Positions 44,775 to 53,236 of a stretch of DNA of 64,000 bases are shown here, in pieces; positions within the stretch are counted from its first letter, which is position 1, and every line of letters starts with the position of its first letter. The notes beneath the pieces are model-generated. The model did not search any database, had not been told where the DNA came from, and saw only the letters and a program-made list of their open reading frames with translations. Source of the stretch: Flectobacillus sp049240685. Its GTDB lineage: Bacteria; Bacteroidota; Bacteroidia; Cytophagales; Spirosomataceae. Location: assembly GCF_049240685.1 (NCBI RefSeq), contig NZ_JBMLSD010000399.1, forward strand, positions 17,276-81,275, written 5' to 3'. A program made the translations under genes and the position numbers.

Positions 44775-44819
44775 CATAAGAATTCCTTTTCTTCCTATTT
44801 ATTAATAATTAAAACTATT

Positions 44820-45788
44820 ATGAAAAAGCAGTATTTAAAACTTGAAAAACAGCGCGATTTTAGTCAAAAAATAAACGACACATTTACTTTTGTTAGACTC
44901 AACTTCAGGGATTTCTTCCTTGCTTTGCTATTAATCGTTGGGCCAGTATTATTGATTGCAGGAATTGCGGGAGGGATTCATCAAATCAATTTTTTGAGTA
45001 ATACGGGGTTGAATAACCCCAATATTGGCGAAAACGCAAGCTTTACGGATATTGTTCGACAAATGAGTACTCGTAGTAAAGATATGATGGGTCCTGCTTA
45101 TTTCATCATGCTATTCTCTGCCCTTATATCTTCGATTCTGCTGGTAACTACCGTCTACAGCTTTATGCAATGTTATTATGAAGACGCTACAAACAGGATT
45201 ACAATCGATAGAGTTACCGAAAAGGTAAAGCTTAATTTTATGCCTGTATTTCGAGGATTCTTTTTAGTAGTGCTTGTTTTTTTCGGTATTTTCATGCTTG
45301 CAGGTCTTGCATTCTCAGCGCTATCTACGGCTGTTGGAGGAGGCGCTTCATCAGCAATACTCATCATCTCAATAATCTTGATTTTTTTTGCTACTTTTTA
45401 TTTTATGATTATGTTTTTGCTGAGTCCAGCTATCATTGTTTTTGAGGGTGCGGGGCCAGGACTATCACTGAGAAGAGCCAAATACTTGATTCAGGGCAAA
45501 TGGTGGTCAACATTCGGATTGGTATTTATAATTACAATATTGGTGTATATTTTGGCTGTTATCTTTAGTCTACCTGCCAGTTTTCTTACTGTTTTGAAAA
45601 TGCTCCATATTCAAAACAGTCTCACCAACGACTATGTGGTCGTTATAACAACCGCTATTTCAACCGTAGGTACCACTATCTTGTCCTCGATTGTTTATAT
45701 AGCTTTGGGTTTTCAGTATTTCAATCTTGTAGAACGAAAAGAAGGTAACGGTCTATTTCGTCAAATCAACGATTTAGGAACACATTAA
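44820..45788 (+). CDS. Polytopic membrane protein of the MoxR cluster
   Basis: A 322-residue integral membrane protein with about six helices (FFLALLLIVGPVLLIAGIAG, YFIMLFSALISSILLVTTVY, VVLVFFGIFMLAGLAFSALS, LIISIILIFFATFYFMIMFL and more). The segment ARAKYLIQGKWWSTFGLVF-like (RRAKYLIQGKWW here) resembles the membrane domain found in glycerophosphodiester phosphodiesterase-type and DUF4013 proteins. The function is unknown; position between SpoIIM-like and DUF4129 genes makes it a probable component of the same membrane complex. Confidence 0.8.
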   Translation: MKKQYLKLEKQRDFSQKINDTFTFVRLNFRDFFLALLLIVGPVLLIAGIAGGIHQINFLSNTGLNNPNIGENASFTDIVRQMSTRSKDMMGPAYFIMLFSALISSILLVTTVYSFMQCYYEDATNRITIDRVTEKVKLNFMPVFRGFFLVVLVFFGIFMLAGLAFSALSTAVGGGASSAILIISIILIFFATFYFMIMFLLSPAIIVFEGAGPGLSLRRAKYLIQGKWWSTFGLVFIITILVYILAVIFSLPASFLTVLKMLHIQNSLTNDYVVVITTAISTVGTTILSSIVYIALGFQYFNLVERKEGNGLFRQINDLGTH

Positions 45789-45816
45789 AAGCTTAAGAAT
45801 CGATTTAGACTCAAAT

Positions 45817-46563
45817 ATGAGTAACAAAAAGAAGCATCTTAGAAATATAATTTATGGGGTCATACTTAGCTTGTGGGTGACCCTCATACCTATTGCTCGT
45901 CTCGAAGGACAAATCAGTAGGGTCGATACTGTGACACAATTCGGTTCTGTAAAGTATCCTGACGAAACCTTAAACAAACTTCGAAAAGAAAAGAAATACC
46001 AGTATCAACCTGCGCCAATTACCGAAATGTCATTGGCCGACCGCCTTTGGCTTTCTATACTCAAATGGTTTATGGGGCTATTTGATCAAACCGCCACTGG
46101 CAAAACCATGAAGATTGGTATGTATATTTTTGTAGCTATTGTTTTAATTTTTGCTATCATGAAGCTAATTGGTATTGAATTTGCCAATATTTTTGGGCGA
46201 AAAGACCAAGCACTTTCTATCGATTATCAAATACTAGAACAAGACATTCATGCGTTAGATTTTGACACATCCATAGAGGAGGCTCTTTCAAACCAACAGT
46301 ACCGACTTGCCATTCGATTATATTATCTTCAAGTACTCAAAGGGCTTAGTAATCAAGAATTAATTGAGTGGCGATTGAATAAAACCAACCGAAGTTATAT
46401 ATATGAACTAAAATCCCCCGAACTTCGTCAAGAATTTGAATCTCTTACTACCTTATTTGAATATATCTGGTATGGAGACTTTTTGATTAGTACAACTGAA
46501 TTTGAATCTATACAAAATCAATTTTCCAACTTTAATCGCAGTATAACACGAAGCAGGCATTAG
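45817..46563 (+). CDS. DUF4129 domain membrane protein
   Basis: A 248-residue protein: a signal or anchor helix near 10-30, a second transmembrane helix at about 104-124 (IGMYIFVAIVLIFAIMKLIG), then a cytoplasmic DUF4129 domain (RLAIRLYYLQVLKGLSNQEL, LTTLFEYIWYGDFLISTTEF). Such domains occur next to MoxR, DUF58 and transglutaminase-like genes. It is 28 bases downstream of the preceding membrane protein gene and 22 bases upstream of the next, consistent with one operon. Confidence 0.88.
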   Translation: MSNKKKHLRNIIYGVILSLWVTLIPIARLEGQISRVDTVTQFGSVKYPDETLNKLRKEKKYQYQPAPITEMSLADRLWLSILKWFMGLFDQTATGKTMKIGMYIFVAIVLIFAIMKLIGIEFANIFGRKDQALSIDYQILEQDIHALDFDTSIEEALSNQQYRLAIRLYYLQVLKGLSNQELIEWRLNKTNRSYIYELKSPELRQEFESLTTLFEYIWYGDFLISTTEFESIQNQFSNFNRSITRSRH

Positions 46564-46585
46564 CCTTCCAAAGCGTGAGATAAAC

Positions 46586-47149
46586 ATGAAAAAGATAAGC
46601 CTAATTTTTTTGTTAGGGATTTCCTCAGCTCTAACTTTCAGCTCTTTTAAAACCACTACTATTGCAGACAAAACACAAAATAGACGCATTGAGGAAGTTG
46701 AATACGATACGATAAATTTTGAGTCAACGATTGTATCTGGCGTAAAACTAGGAGGCCCCTATGGTGCTCTGCTAGAAAAACTTGGCTCGCCAGACTCTGT
46801 AAGAAAAGAAGAAACGCCTGATTCTCAAAATAGTGATCATTTTGAGATTTATCTTTATGGAAAAGACTCTTTCTATGTTATGGACGAACAGGTAAGTGGT
46901 TTTGAGCTAAAATCAACCAAATTTCAACTTGACAACATTGGAGGCTTGAAAGTAGGAGACCCCATTTCGAAAGTAAAAAAGTTGTTTCCCAAATCATATA
47001 AATACCGCGATGCTGATGAATTTAACCCTTCTTGGATTACCATTAGCGTACAATTTGGTAGCTCTGATTCTTTCTTAGAGATTTATTGTGAAAACTCAAA
47101 AGTAAAAAGTATTACTACAGTCACTGACGACGAAGAGGAGGAGGAATAA
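46586..47149 (+). CDS. Secreted protein with two BamE/SmpA-like half repeats
   Basis: A 187-residue exported protein (signal MKKISLIFLLGISSALTF). The mature part shows two similar units, VSGVKLGGPYGALLEKLGSP and IGGLKVGDPISKVKKLFPKS, reminiscent of the glycine/helix/proline pattern of SmpA/BamE-type folds, and ends with a run of acidic residues (DDEEEEE). I do not know a named family. It interrupts the usual gene order between DUF4129 and DUF4350 genes, and a strong terminator follows it, so the downstream genes may need a second promoter. Confidence 0.7.
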   Translation: MKKISLIFLLGISSALTFSSFKTTTIADKTQNRRIEEVEYDTINFESTIVSGVKLGGPYGALLEKLGSPDSVRKEETPDSQNSDHFEIYLYGKDSFYVMDEQVSGFELKSTKFQLDNIGGLKVGDPISKVKKLFPKSYKYRDADEFNPSWITISVQFGSSDSFLEIYCENSKVKSITTVTDDEEEEE

Positions 47150-47150
47150 A

Positions 47151-47187
47151 ATAAAAAAGCATTTGACCAGCTCAAATGCTTTTTTAT
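47151..47187 (+). terminator. Terminator inside the MoxR gene cluster
   Basis: Perfect 16-bp arms (ATAAAAAAGCATTTGA at 47151-47166, TCAAATGCTTTTTTAT at 47172-47187) with a 5-nt loop, directly after the stop codon. Confidence 0.92.
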
Positions 47188-47285
47188 TTGCCATAGATTT
47201 ATAGATTTGTAAAAAAGTGATTATGAAAGACTATGGAGTCGTTAGAGCCAGCTACCTATTCACAAAAAATATCTCGCACCATTGA

Positions 47286-48530
47286 ATGGCACAAAAAACC
47301 AAATATATCATTGTTTTGATTGTTACCTTCTTAGGCTTTATTGCTATAGAAATATTTAAGCCTAAGCCAACGGTTTGGGTTCCTACTTACTCCAATGCCG
47401 ATGATATACCCTATGGAGGGCAAATTTTGTATCGTATATTACCCGAACTTTTTCCCAACCAAAAGATTCATGATGAAAAATTTCCTGTTTTAGCCAAGCA
47501 TACAAATCAAAACACGGATTTTCGTCAAACCACGTATATCAGCATAGCCAATTCTTTTACCCTCGATTCAATCAGTTTGAACAAACTACTCACGTTTGTA
47601 GATAATGGAAACACTGTATTTATTGCGGCAGAAGATTTTGGTTCTCTTGCAGACACCTTACATTTTTCTATCGACTATGAAAGTGTTCTAAAAAAAGGAA
47701 GCAGCATCTCTATTAATTTTACAAATCCACAAATTAAACAAAAAAAGCCCTTTCGATTCAGGATGGATGATGCTGAGGCTTTTTTTGAAGATAGTATTTC
47801 AACCCAAACCCAATGGACTATTTTAGCTCGTAACAATACACAAAAAGCTACTTATATTAAGATAAAATGGGGAAACGGAACATTTTTTCTTAATTCTACA
47901 CCAAAAGCCTTTAGCAATTATTATGTTATTAGTCCGTCAAATAGCCATTTTGCGATTAATGCATTAAGATATTTGCCCCAACAAACCATTTATTGGGATG
48001 AATATTACCAAGCAGCCTCTTTTGGGTCGGGTTATAGAACCATGAGTAAATCTATCCAAAAAGCAGGAGAAGCCTCCTACGATGAGTCCCCTTTTAGGTA
48101 TATTATTAGCCAACCAGCCCTGCGATGGGCCTATTACCTAACTCTAATTGGCTTAGGGCTATTCATGATTTTTGAGGCCAAACGTCGCCAAAGAATTATT
48201 CCTATTATTCAAACCCCAGCAAATACCTCCGTTGTATTTGTCAAAACAATTGGACAACTGTATTTTAACAAGAAAGAACACTTGATAATTGCCCGAAAGA
48301 AAATCACTCATTTGCTACACTTTATTCGCGATAGGTTTTACTTAAATACCAATCTAATTGATGATGATTTTCTTGAAGAGTTAAGTCACAAATCTGGAAT
48401 AGAAGTAGCTAGCCTACAAGCTATTTTCAAGATGATTCAGCATATCAATACAACAGACCATATTTCTGAAAAAGAACTCATACTTTTTAACAATAAAATT
48501 GAAGAATTTCATCAAGCCGTAAAGCAATAA
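47286..48530 (+). CDS. DUF4350 domain membrane protein
   Basis: A 414-residue protein with an N-terminal anchor (YIIVLIVTFLGFIAIEIF) and a second helix near 285-305 (WAYYLTLIGLGLFMIFEAKR), leaving a periplasmic DUF4350 domain between (PYGGQILYRILPELFPNQKI, DNGNTVFIAAEDFGSLADTL). The C-terminal cytoplasmic part is helical. DUF4350 proteins occur beside DUF4129, MoxR and DUF58 genes; the domain is distantly related to GldG/IftA-like periplasmic folds, with no known activity. The MoxR gene starts 46 bases downstream. Confidence 0.85.
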   Translation: MAQKTKYIIVLIVTFLGFIAIEIFKPKPTVWVPTYSNADDIPYGGQILYRILPELFPNQKIHDEKFPVLAKHTNQNTDFRQTTYISIANSFTLDSISLNKLLTFVDNGNTVFIAAEDFGSLADTLHFSIDYESVLKKGSSISINFTNPQIKQKKPFRFRMDDAEAFFEDSISTQTQWTILARNNTQKATYIKIKWGNGTFFLNSTPKAFSNYYVISPSNSHFAINALRYLPQQTIYWDEYYQAASFGSGYRTMSKSIQKAGEASYDESPFRYIISQPALRWAYYLTLIGLGLFMIFEAKRRQRIIPIIQTPANTSVVFVKTIGQLYFNKKEHLIIARKKITHLLHFIRDRFYLNTNLIDDDFLEELSHKSGIEVASLQAIFKMIQHINTTDHISEKELILFNNKIEEFHQAVKQ

Positions 48531-48576
48531 AGTATCGTACCAAAGCTCTATTATTCACGCTCTTTTACCCAAAATT

Positions 48577-49554
48577 ATGAATTTTGAATCACGCATCGAC
48601 TTAAGCGAATTACACCAAGCAGTTACAGACATCCGCCAGCAAATAGGCAATATTATAGTTGGTCAGGCACATACTATCGACTTGTTACTGACGGCACTCT
48701 TGGCCGACGGGCACATCTTATTGGAAGGTGTACCTGGAGTTGCAAAAACACTCATAGCCAAATTGTTATCACGAACTATATCTGTCGACTTCAGTAGGAT
48801 TCAGTTCACCCCCGACATGATGCCTTCGGATGTATTAGGAACCGCCGTGTTTAATCCAAAAATTAGTGATTTTGAGTTCAGAAAAGGTCCTATATTTTCT
48901 AATATTATCCTCATAGACGAAATCAACCGCTCGCCTGCCAAAACACAGTCAGCATTGTTTGAGGTAATGGAAGAGCGTCAAATCACCAATGCAGGTAGCA
49001 CCTATCCAATGGCATTTCCGTTTTTGGTCATTGCAACCCAAAATCCCATCGAGCAAGAGGGTACATACCGACTTCCTGAAGCGCAACTAGACCGTTTTAT
49101 GTTCAAAATCTTGGTAGGATATCCTAATCTCAACGAAGAAATCGAAATTTTGAAAGGTCATCATCATAGAGCAAAAACAGAATTATCAAAGTTAGAAGAC
49201 AATATCAAGGCAGTATTAAATTCGGAGCAATTGGCAAACTTAAGAGCCAAAGTGAAACAGGTGCTTGTTGACGAAAATATATTAGAATATATCGCAAAAT
49301 TAATTCACGAGACTCGGCGCTCCAAATTCTTGTACCTAGGTGCATCTCCACGTGCGTCAGTAGCTTTACTACAAGCATCCAAAGCATTTGCGGCAATACG
49401 TGGTCGAGATTTTGTTACTCCAGAAGATATCCAAGAATTACTACCAACGGTGCTTCGTCATCGTGTGGCACTTACGCCCGAAAAAGAAATGGAAGGGGCA
49501 AGTATCGAAGATGTCCTAAAGGGCATAGTCCAAAAAGTAGAGGTACCTCGTTAA
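48577..49554 (+). CDS. MoxR family AAA+ ATPase
   Basis: A 325-residue soluble AAA+ protein. Walker A is EGVPGVAKTLIAKLL (near 50-64), Walker B ILIDEINRSPAKTQSALFEV (near 111-130), followed by MEERQIT, sensor 1 VIATQNPIEQEGTYRLPEAQ and a C-terminal lid with GASPRASVALL (sensor 2 Arg). MoxR ATPases act as chaperones that assemble or activate partners with von Willebrand or DUF58 domains, using ATP. The expected DUF58 gene does not follow; the next element is a TPP riboswitch for an unrelated receptor. Confidence 0.95.
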   Translation: MNFESRIDLSELHQAVTDIRQQIGNIIVGQAHTIDLLLTALLADGHILLEGVPGVAKTLIAKLLSRTISVDFSRIQFTPDMMPSDVLGTAVFNPKISDFEFRKGPIFSNIILIDEINRSPAKTQSALFEVMEERQITNAGSTYPMAFPFLVIATQNPIEQEGTYRLPEAQLDRFMFKILVGYPNLNEEIEILKGHHHRAKTELSKLEDNIKAVLNSEQLANLRAKVKQVLVDENILEYIAKLIHETRRSKFLYLGASPRASVALLQASKAFAAIRGRDFVTPEDIQELLPTVLRHRVALTPEKEMEGASIEDVLKGIVQKVEVPR

Positions 49555-49598
49555 AGCTTTTTTTCCATATTCTAAACAAATTATATCATTTTTCATCA

Positions 49599-49606
49599 TA
49601 CCTTTG
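49599..49606 (+). promoter_or_regulatory. -7 promoter box upstream of the TPP riboswitch
   Basis: TACCTTTG matches TAnnTTTG exactly and lies about 20 bases before the riboswitch, so transcription would start just before the aptamer. A -33 TTTG is not obvious. Confidence 0.6.
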
Positions 49607-49613
49607 TGATTAC

Positions 49614-49702
49614 AATCACAAAAAAGGGGTGCCTTATAACAACGGGCTGAGATTATACCCATTGAACCTGATACAGGTAATGCTGTCGAAGGGATTTTGA
49701 TG
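49614..49702 (+). promoter_or_regulatory. TPP (thiamine pyrophosphate) riboswitch
   Basis: The THI-element consensus is plain: GGGGTGCC at 49626, GGGCTGAGAT, ACCC, TTGAACCTGATACAGGTAAT, GC and CGAAGGGA ending near 49695. Flanks ATCACAAAA and TTTTGATGAT form most of P1. It lies about 100 bases before the receptor start, so binding of thiamine pyrophosphate should lower receptor expression. I did not find a clear expression-platform terminator, so control may be at translation. Confidence 0.95.
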
Positions 49703-49804
49703 ATAGATAGTAACGCTATATCTTTCTATCATTCAATTAATCAATATTTTACGGGTTATTTTTATTGTTAAATCGGACAGGATTTGACTCCTTTACCTGT
49801 CGTT

Positions 49805-52255
49805 ATGTTTTCAAAAATGATGAAAAATTTAACGACTGAGCAGTTTTTCGTAAAAAAAAGTCTTTCCAAACTACCATACGAGTTTACTCAGAAAGTATTT
49901 ATGGTAATGATATTGTGCATCCTAGCGGTATCAGCGCATGCACAATTTAGTATTTCTGGGAAAGTCACAGATGCTGAAACCAAAAAAGCTTTGGCAGGAG
50001 CCACGCTCACTATCGACAATACCATGCGTGGTACCATTACTGATGCTAATGGCAATTTTGTAATCAAAAATCTTAAAAAAGGAACCTACCTCATCAAGGT
50101 AAGTTTTGTTGGTTTTGAGAAACAAAGTAATTCTATCGAACTTCTACAAAATTCGACTATCTCGTTTTCGCTTCAGAAAAGCTCCTTTATGGCCGACGAA
50201 GTTGTGGTAAACGCTACTCGTGCCAATGAAAAATCTGGGGTAGCTTATACCAATGTGAGTAAAGAAGACCTTCAGAAACAAAACCTTGGTCAGGACATAC
50301 CCCAATTGCTCAACTTCACCCCCTCGCTAGTAACTACCTCCGACGCAGGGGCAGGTATTGGCTACACAGGTATTCGTATTCGTGGTACAGACGCTACCCG
50401 TATCAATGTCACTATCAATGGCATTCCGCTCAACGATGCCGAATCTCAGGGCGTTTATTGGGTAAATATGCCTGATTTTGCTAGTTCAACCAACTCCATT
50501 CAAATTCAGCGTGGGGTAGGAACCTCTACTAATGGAGCAGGGGCGTTTGGTGCAACTGTAAATATGTCGACCAACGAATTTAGAAAAGAGGCTTATGCCG
50601 AATCCAACAACTCATTTGGTTCATTTAATACTTTCAAAAACACTATTTTGGTAGGTTCGGGGCTGTTAAATAACCGCTTTACTTTGGATGCCCGTTTGTC
50701 GAGACTCAAATCTGATGGGTATATCGACCGTGCCTCCTCTGACCTGCGTTCGTTTTATTTATCGGGCGCATACTTTACTAAAAAATCATTCTATCGTTTG
50801 AATGTATTTTCTGGAAAAGAGAAAACTTACCAAGCTTGGGAGGGTGTACCAGAGTATTTATTGAGCACCAATCGTACTTACAACCCTTATACGTATCCAA
50901 ACCAAACCGATAATTATCAGCAAGACCATTATCAATTATTATCGTCGCATAGTCTTTCCTCTAATTGGTCATTCAACTTCAACTTGCATTATACCTATGG
51001 TCGCGGGTATTATGAACAATTTAAAGAGCAAGACAAATTCTCGAAATATGGATTACCCAATGTAGTAATTGGTAATACGACTATTACAAAAACAGATTTA
51101 GTCCGTCAAAAATGGTTGGATAATGACTTTTACGGAAGTACATTCTCGTTTGATTATAAAGGAAATAATCGCTTGAGTGCAAATATTGGTGGAGCTTGGA
51201 ACCAATATGATGGTCGTCATTATGGACAAATCATCTGGGCACAATATACATCAACTGCTAAATTGGGGGATAAATACTACAATGGAACAGCCCTAAAAAC
51301 AGATTTTAATGTTTACGGAAAAGTATATTATCAATTACTAGAAAAATTAAATGCTTTTGCCGACTTACAATATCGTACGGTTGGTTATAGCATCAAAGGA
51401 ATTGATGATAACTTGGTTGATATTTCTCAAAGTAAAAATTACAACTTTTTCAATCCAAAGATGGGCTTGACTTATCAAATCTCAACGGGTACTTCTGCCT
51501 TTGTGTCTTACAGTATAGGCAATAAAGAGCCAAACCGCTCCGACTTTGTAGATAATCCAGGCAGAGCCCCGCAGGCAGAAACTCTGCGCGATTTGGAGGT
51601 AGGTTTTAAAACACAAAAAGGAAAAGTGGCATTTGAAGCAAATGCCTATTGGATGGATTACAAAAATCAATTGGTTTTGACTGGAAAATTGAATGACGTA
51701 GGAACTCCAATTCGTATCAATGTACCTAGTAGTTATAGAATGGGACTTGAACTACAAGCAGGAGTTCAATTAAACAAAGCATTGAAGTGGAACGTAAATG
51801 CAACCCTCTCAAGCAACAAAATCAACAACTTTACTGAGATAGTACCAAGTTATGACGAGCCCTATATTGACGTAGAGAACAAGTTTGCTAAGACCGACAT
51901 TGCGTTTTCGCCAAATATCATAGGAGGTTCACAGTTACTTTACACGCCTCTCAAAGGGCTTGAGCTTGGCTTATTATCCAAATATGTAGGTAAACAATAT
52001 ATGGACAATACCAGTAATGAAAACCGTAAGTTGAATGCCTATTTTACGAATGATTTACGAGTTATTTACACCTTCAAACCTTCATTCTGTAAAGAATTAG
52101 GATTGAGTTTGTTGGGTAACAATATTTTCAATACACTTTACGAATCCAATGGTTATACTTACAGTTATGTTTATGAGGGGCAAACTGTAACCGAAAACTT
52201 TTACTACCCACAAGCAGGATTTAACTTTTTGTTAGGAGTAAATATTAAGTTTTAA
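49805..52255 (+). CDS. TonB-dependent receptor, probably for thiamine or a precursor
   Basis: 816 residues from MFSKMMKNLTTEQFFVKKSL; ATG codons further in (for example at MVMILCILAVSAHAQ) could also be used, and a TTG seven codons upstream is less likely. After a signal segment ending AHAQ come a carboxypeptidase-regulatory domain (FSISGKVTDAETKKALAGAT), a plug (LQKQNLGQDIPQLLNFTPSL, IRIRGTDATRINVTINGIPL) and a barrel closing with FYYPQAGFNFLLGVNIKF. The TPP riboswitch in its leader is the reason for the substrate call: outer-membrane receptors under TPP control are a known Bacteroidota thiamine-uptake route. No inner-membrane transporter or thi gene adjoins. It has no SusD partner and its own strong terminator. 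Confidence 0.93.
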   Translation: MFSKMMKNLTTEQFFVKKSLSKLPYEFTQKVFMVMILCILAVSAHAQFSISGKVTDAETKKALAGATLTIDNTMRGTITDANGNFVIKNLKKGTYLIKVSFVGFEKQSNSIELLQNSTISFSLQKSSFMADEVVVNATRANEKSGVAYTNVSKEDLQKQNLGQDIPQLLNFTPSLVTTSDAGAGIGYTGIRIRGTDATRINVTINGIPLNDAESQGVYWVNMPDFASSTNSIQIQRGVGTSTNGAGAFGATVNMSTNEFRKEAYAESNNSFGSFNTFKNTILVGSGLLNNRFTLDARLSRLKSDGYIDRASSDLRSFYLSGAYFTKKSFYRLNVFSGKEKTYQAWEGVPEYLLSTNRTYNPYTYPNQTDNYQQDHYQLLSSHSLSSNWSFNFNLHYTYGRGYYEQFKEQDKFSKYGLPNVVIGNTTITKTDLVRQKWLDNDFYGSTFSFDYKGNNRLSANIGGAWNQYDGRHYGQIIWAQYTSTAKLGDKYYNGTALKTDFNVYGKVYYQLLEKLNAFADLQYRTVGYSIKGIDDNLVDISQSKNYNFFNPKMGLTYQISTGTSAFVSYSIGNKEPNRSDFVDNPGRAPQAETLRDLEVGFKTQKGKVAFEANAYWMDYKNQLVLTGKLNDVGTPIRINVPSSYRMGLELQAGVQLNKALKWNVNATLSSNKINNFTEIVPSYDEPYIDVENKFAKTDIAFSPNIIGGSQLLYTPLKGLELGLLSKYVGKQYMDNTSNENRKLNAYFTNDLRVIYTFKPSFCKELGLSLLGNNIFNTLYESNGYTYSYVYEGQTVTENFYYPQAGFNFLLGVNIKF

Positions 52256-52271
52256 ATCCTTATTATCTGCT

Positions 52272-52315
52272 TATACAAAAGCGCCTAAATGTTGGCATTT
52301 AGGCGCTTTTGTATA
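52272..52315. terminator. 20-bp perfect hairpin terminator
   Basis: TATACAAAAGCGCCTAAATG (52272-52291) pairs with CATTTAGGCGCTTTTGTATA (52296-52315) around TTGG. The symmetrical A/T ends allow termination from either side. Confidence 0.9.
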
Positions 52316-52356
52316 AAGTATGACCGTTTAATAAGATTCGCTAACACTGCCTACCA

Positions 52357-52500
52357 TAGATTTGTTAACTTCGGGAAAACAACAAAGTATACACATTCGT
52401 CTATCACCCTAGCAAATTAATACTTCTATAATCTATAAAGTTAATCCTAGTAAGTGGTTCGCGAGCTCGTAAGATTTATCTACGAGCTTTTTCCTTTTTA
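52357..52500 (+). ncRNA. Possible small RNA (promoter box plus orphan terminator)
   Basis: After the receptor terminator there is an exact TAnnTTTG box (TAGATTTG, 52357-52364) and, about 100 bases on, a hairpin AGCTCGTA/TACGAGCT (52464-52488) followed by a T-rich tail. No open reading frame lies between and the next gene is on the other strand, so the pair could delimit an RNA of roughly 125 bases. I do not recognise its sequence. Confidence 0.3.
52464..52500 (+). terminator. Orphan plus-strand terminator
   Basis: AGCTCGTA (52464-52471) and TACGAGCT (52481-52488) around a 9-nt loop, followed by TTTTCCTTTTT on the plus strand only. Confidence 0.65.
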
Positions 52501-53109
52501 GTAAGTACCTATCGGAAAACTTAGTCCAAAATTTACACTAAAAGCTCTATTCGAAACATTTTGAGCTTGTCCTTTCATTACGTCTGTCAAACCCAAACCA
52601 TAACGAGCATCGAGATTTAACCACATTTTTTGACTTAAGGCATAATTTACACCTGCACCCAAAGTTAGCCCTACATCGTTTTTGTTATAGGCAGTTCCTC
52701 CTGCATTCAACTCTCCTCCATTTTGATTTTTTGCACTCGTCAAAAACCCAACATAAGGGCCAGCAAACACCTTGGGTCTCCATTGCCCTGTAGTTTGTTT
52801 GGAGCCAAAATAATACGTTGCTAAAACAGGAATTTGTACATAATCAAGATTGATTTCTTCGTTGCTATTCTTAAATTTTGCACCAAGCTCGCTATATAAT
52901 ACTTGTGCACCAATACCAAAATGAGCTTGTGTACTATAGTTAACAAACAAACCTGTCACAATACCAGCTTTAGATTCTAAGGAATTAAACCCTGACAAGT
53001 TCGAAAAATTTACCCCAACAGTAGGGCCGAACGATAAATTTTGTGCTTTCAAAAGTGGCGAGCATACACACAATAAAGCAAGGACAGCAAATCTTTTAAT
53101 GTTTAGCAT
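52498..53109 (-). CDS. Outer membrane beta-barrel (porin family) protein
   Basis: I start at MLNIKRFAVLALLCVCSPLL, giving a signal peptide (cleaved after KAQ) and 203 residues; upstream in-frame codons read as non-coding. The mature chain is an eight-strand-type barrel (LSFGPTVGVNFSNLSGF, FGIGAQVLYSELGAKF, VQIPVLATYYF, PKVFAGPYVGFLTSAKN, VGLTLGAGVNYALSQKMWLN, RAFSVNFGLSFPIGTY), the OMP_b-brl_2 pattern common in Bacteroidota. The function is unknown; such proteins are structural or surface barrels. It follows the acyl-CoA dehydrogenase gene on the same strand after 127 bases. Confidence 0.88.
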   Translation of the reverse strand: MLNIKRFAVLALLCVCSPLLKAQNLSFGPTVGVNFSNLSGFNSLESKAGIVTGLFVNYSTQAHFGIGAQVLYSELGAKFKNSNEEINLDYVQIPVLATYYFGSKQTTGQWRPKVFAGPYVGFLTSAKNQNGGELNAGGTAYNKNDVGLTLGAGVNYALSQKMWLNLDARYGLGLTDVMKGQAQNVSNRAFSVNFGLSFPIGTY

Positions 53110-53236
53110 AAGATTAAGGATTTTAATGAAAAATAAAACAATCACGATAGCCCCCCTTTGAGTGGCTGTTTGACTATAAAACCTCAAAATCTTATAAAAT
53201 ATTGGTTAGAATGGCTCTAATTGAGTAATCGGCTCA

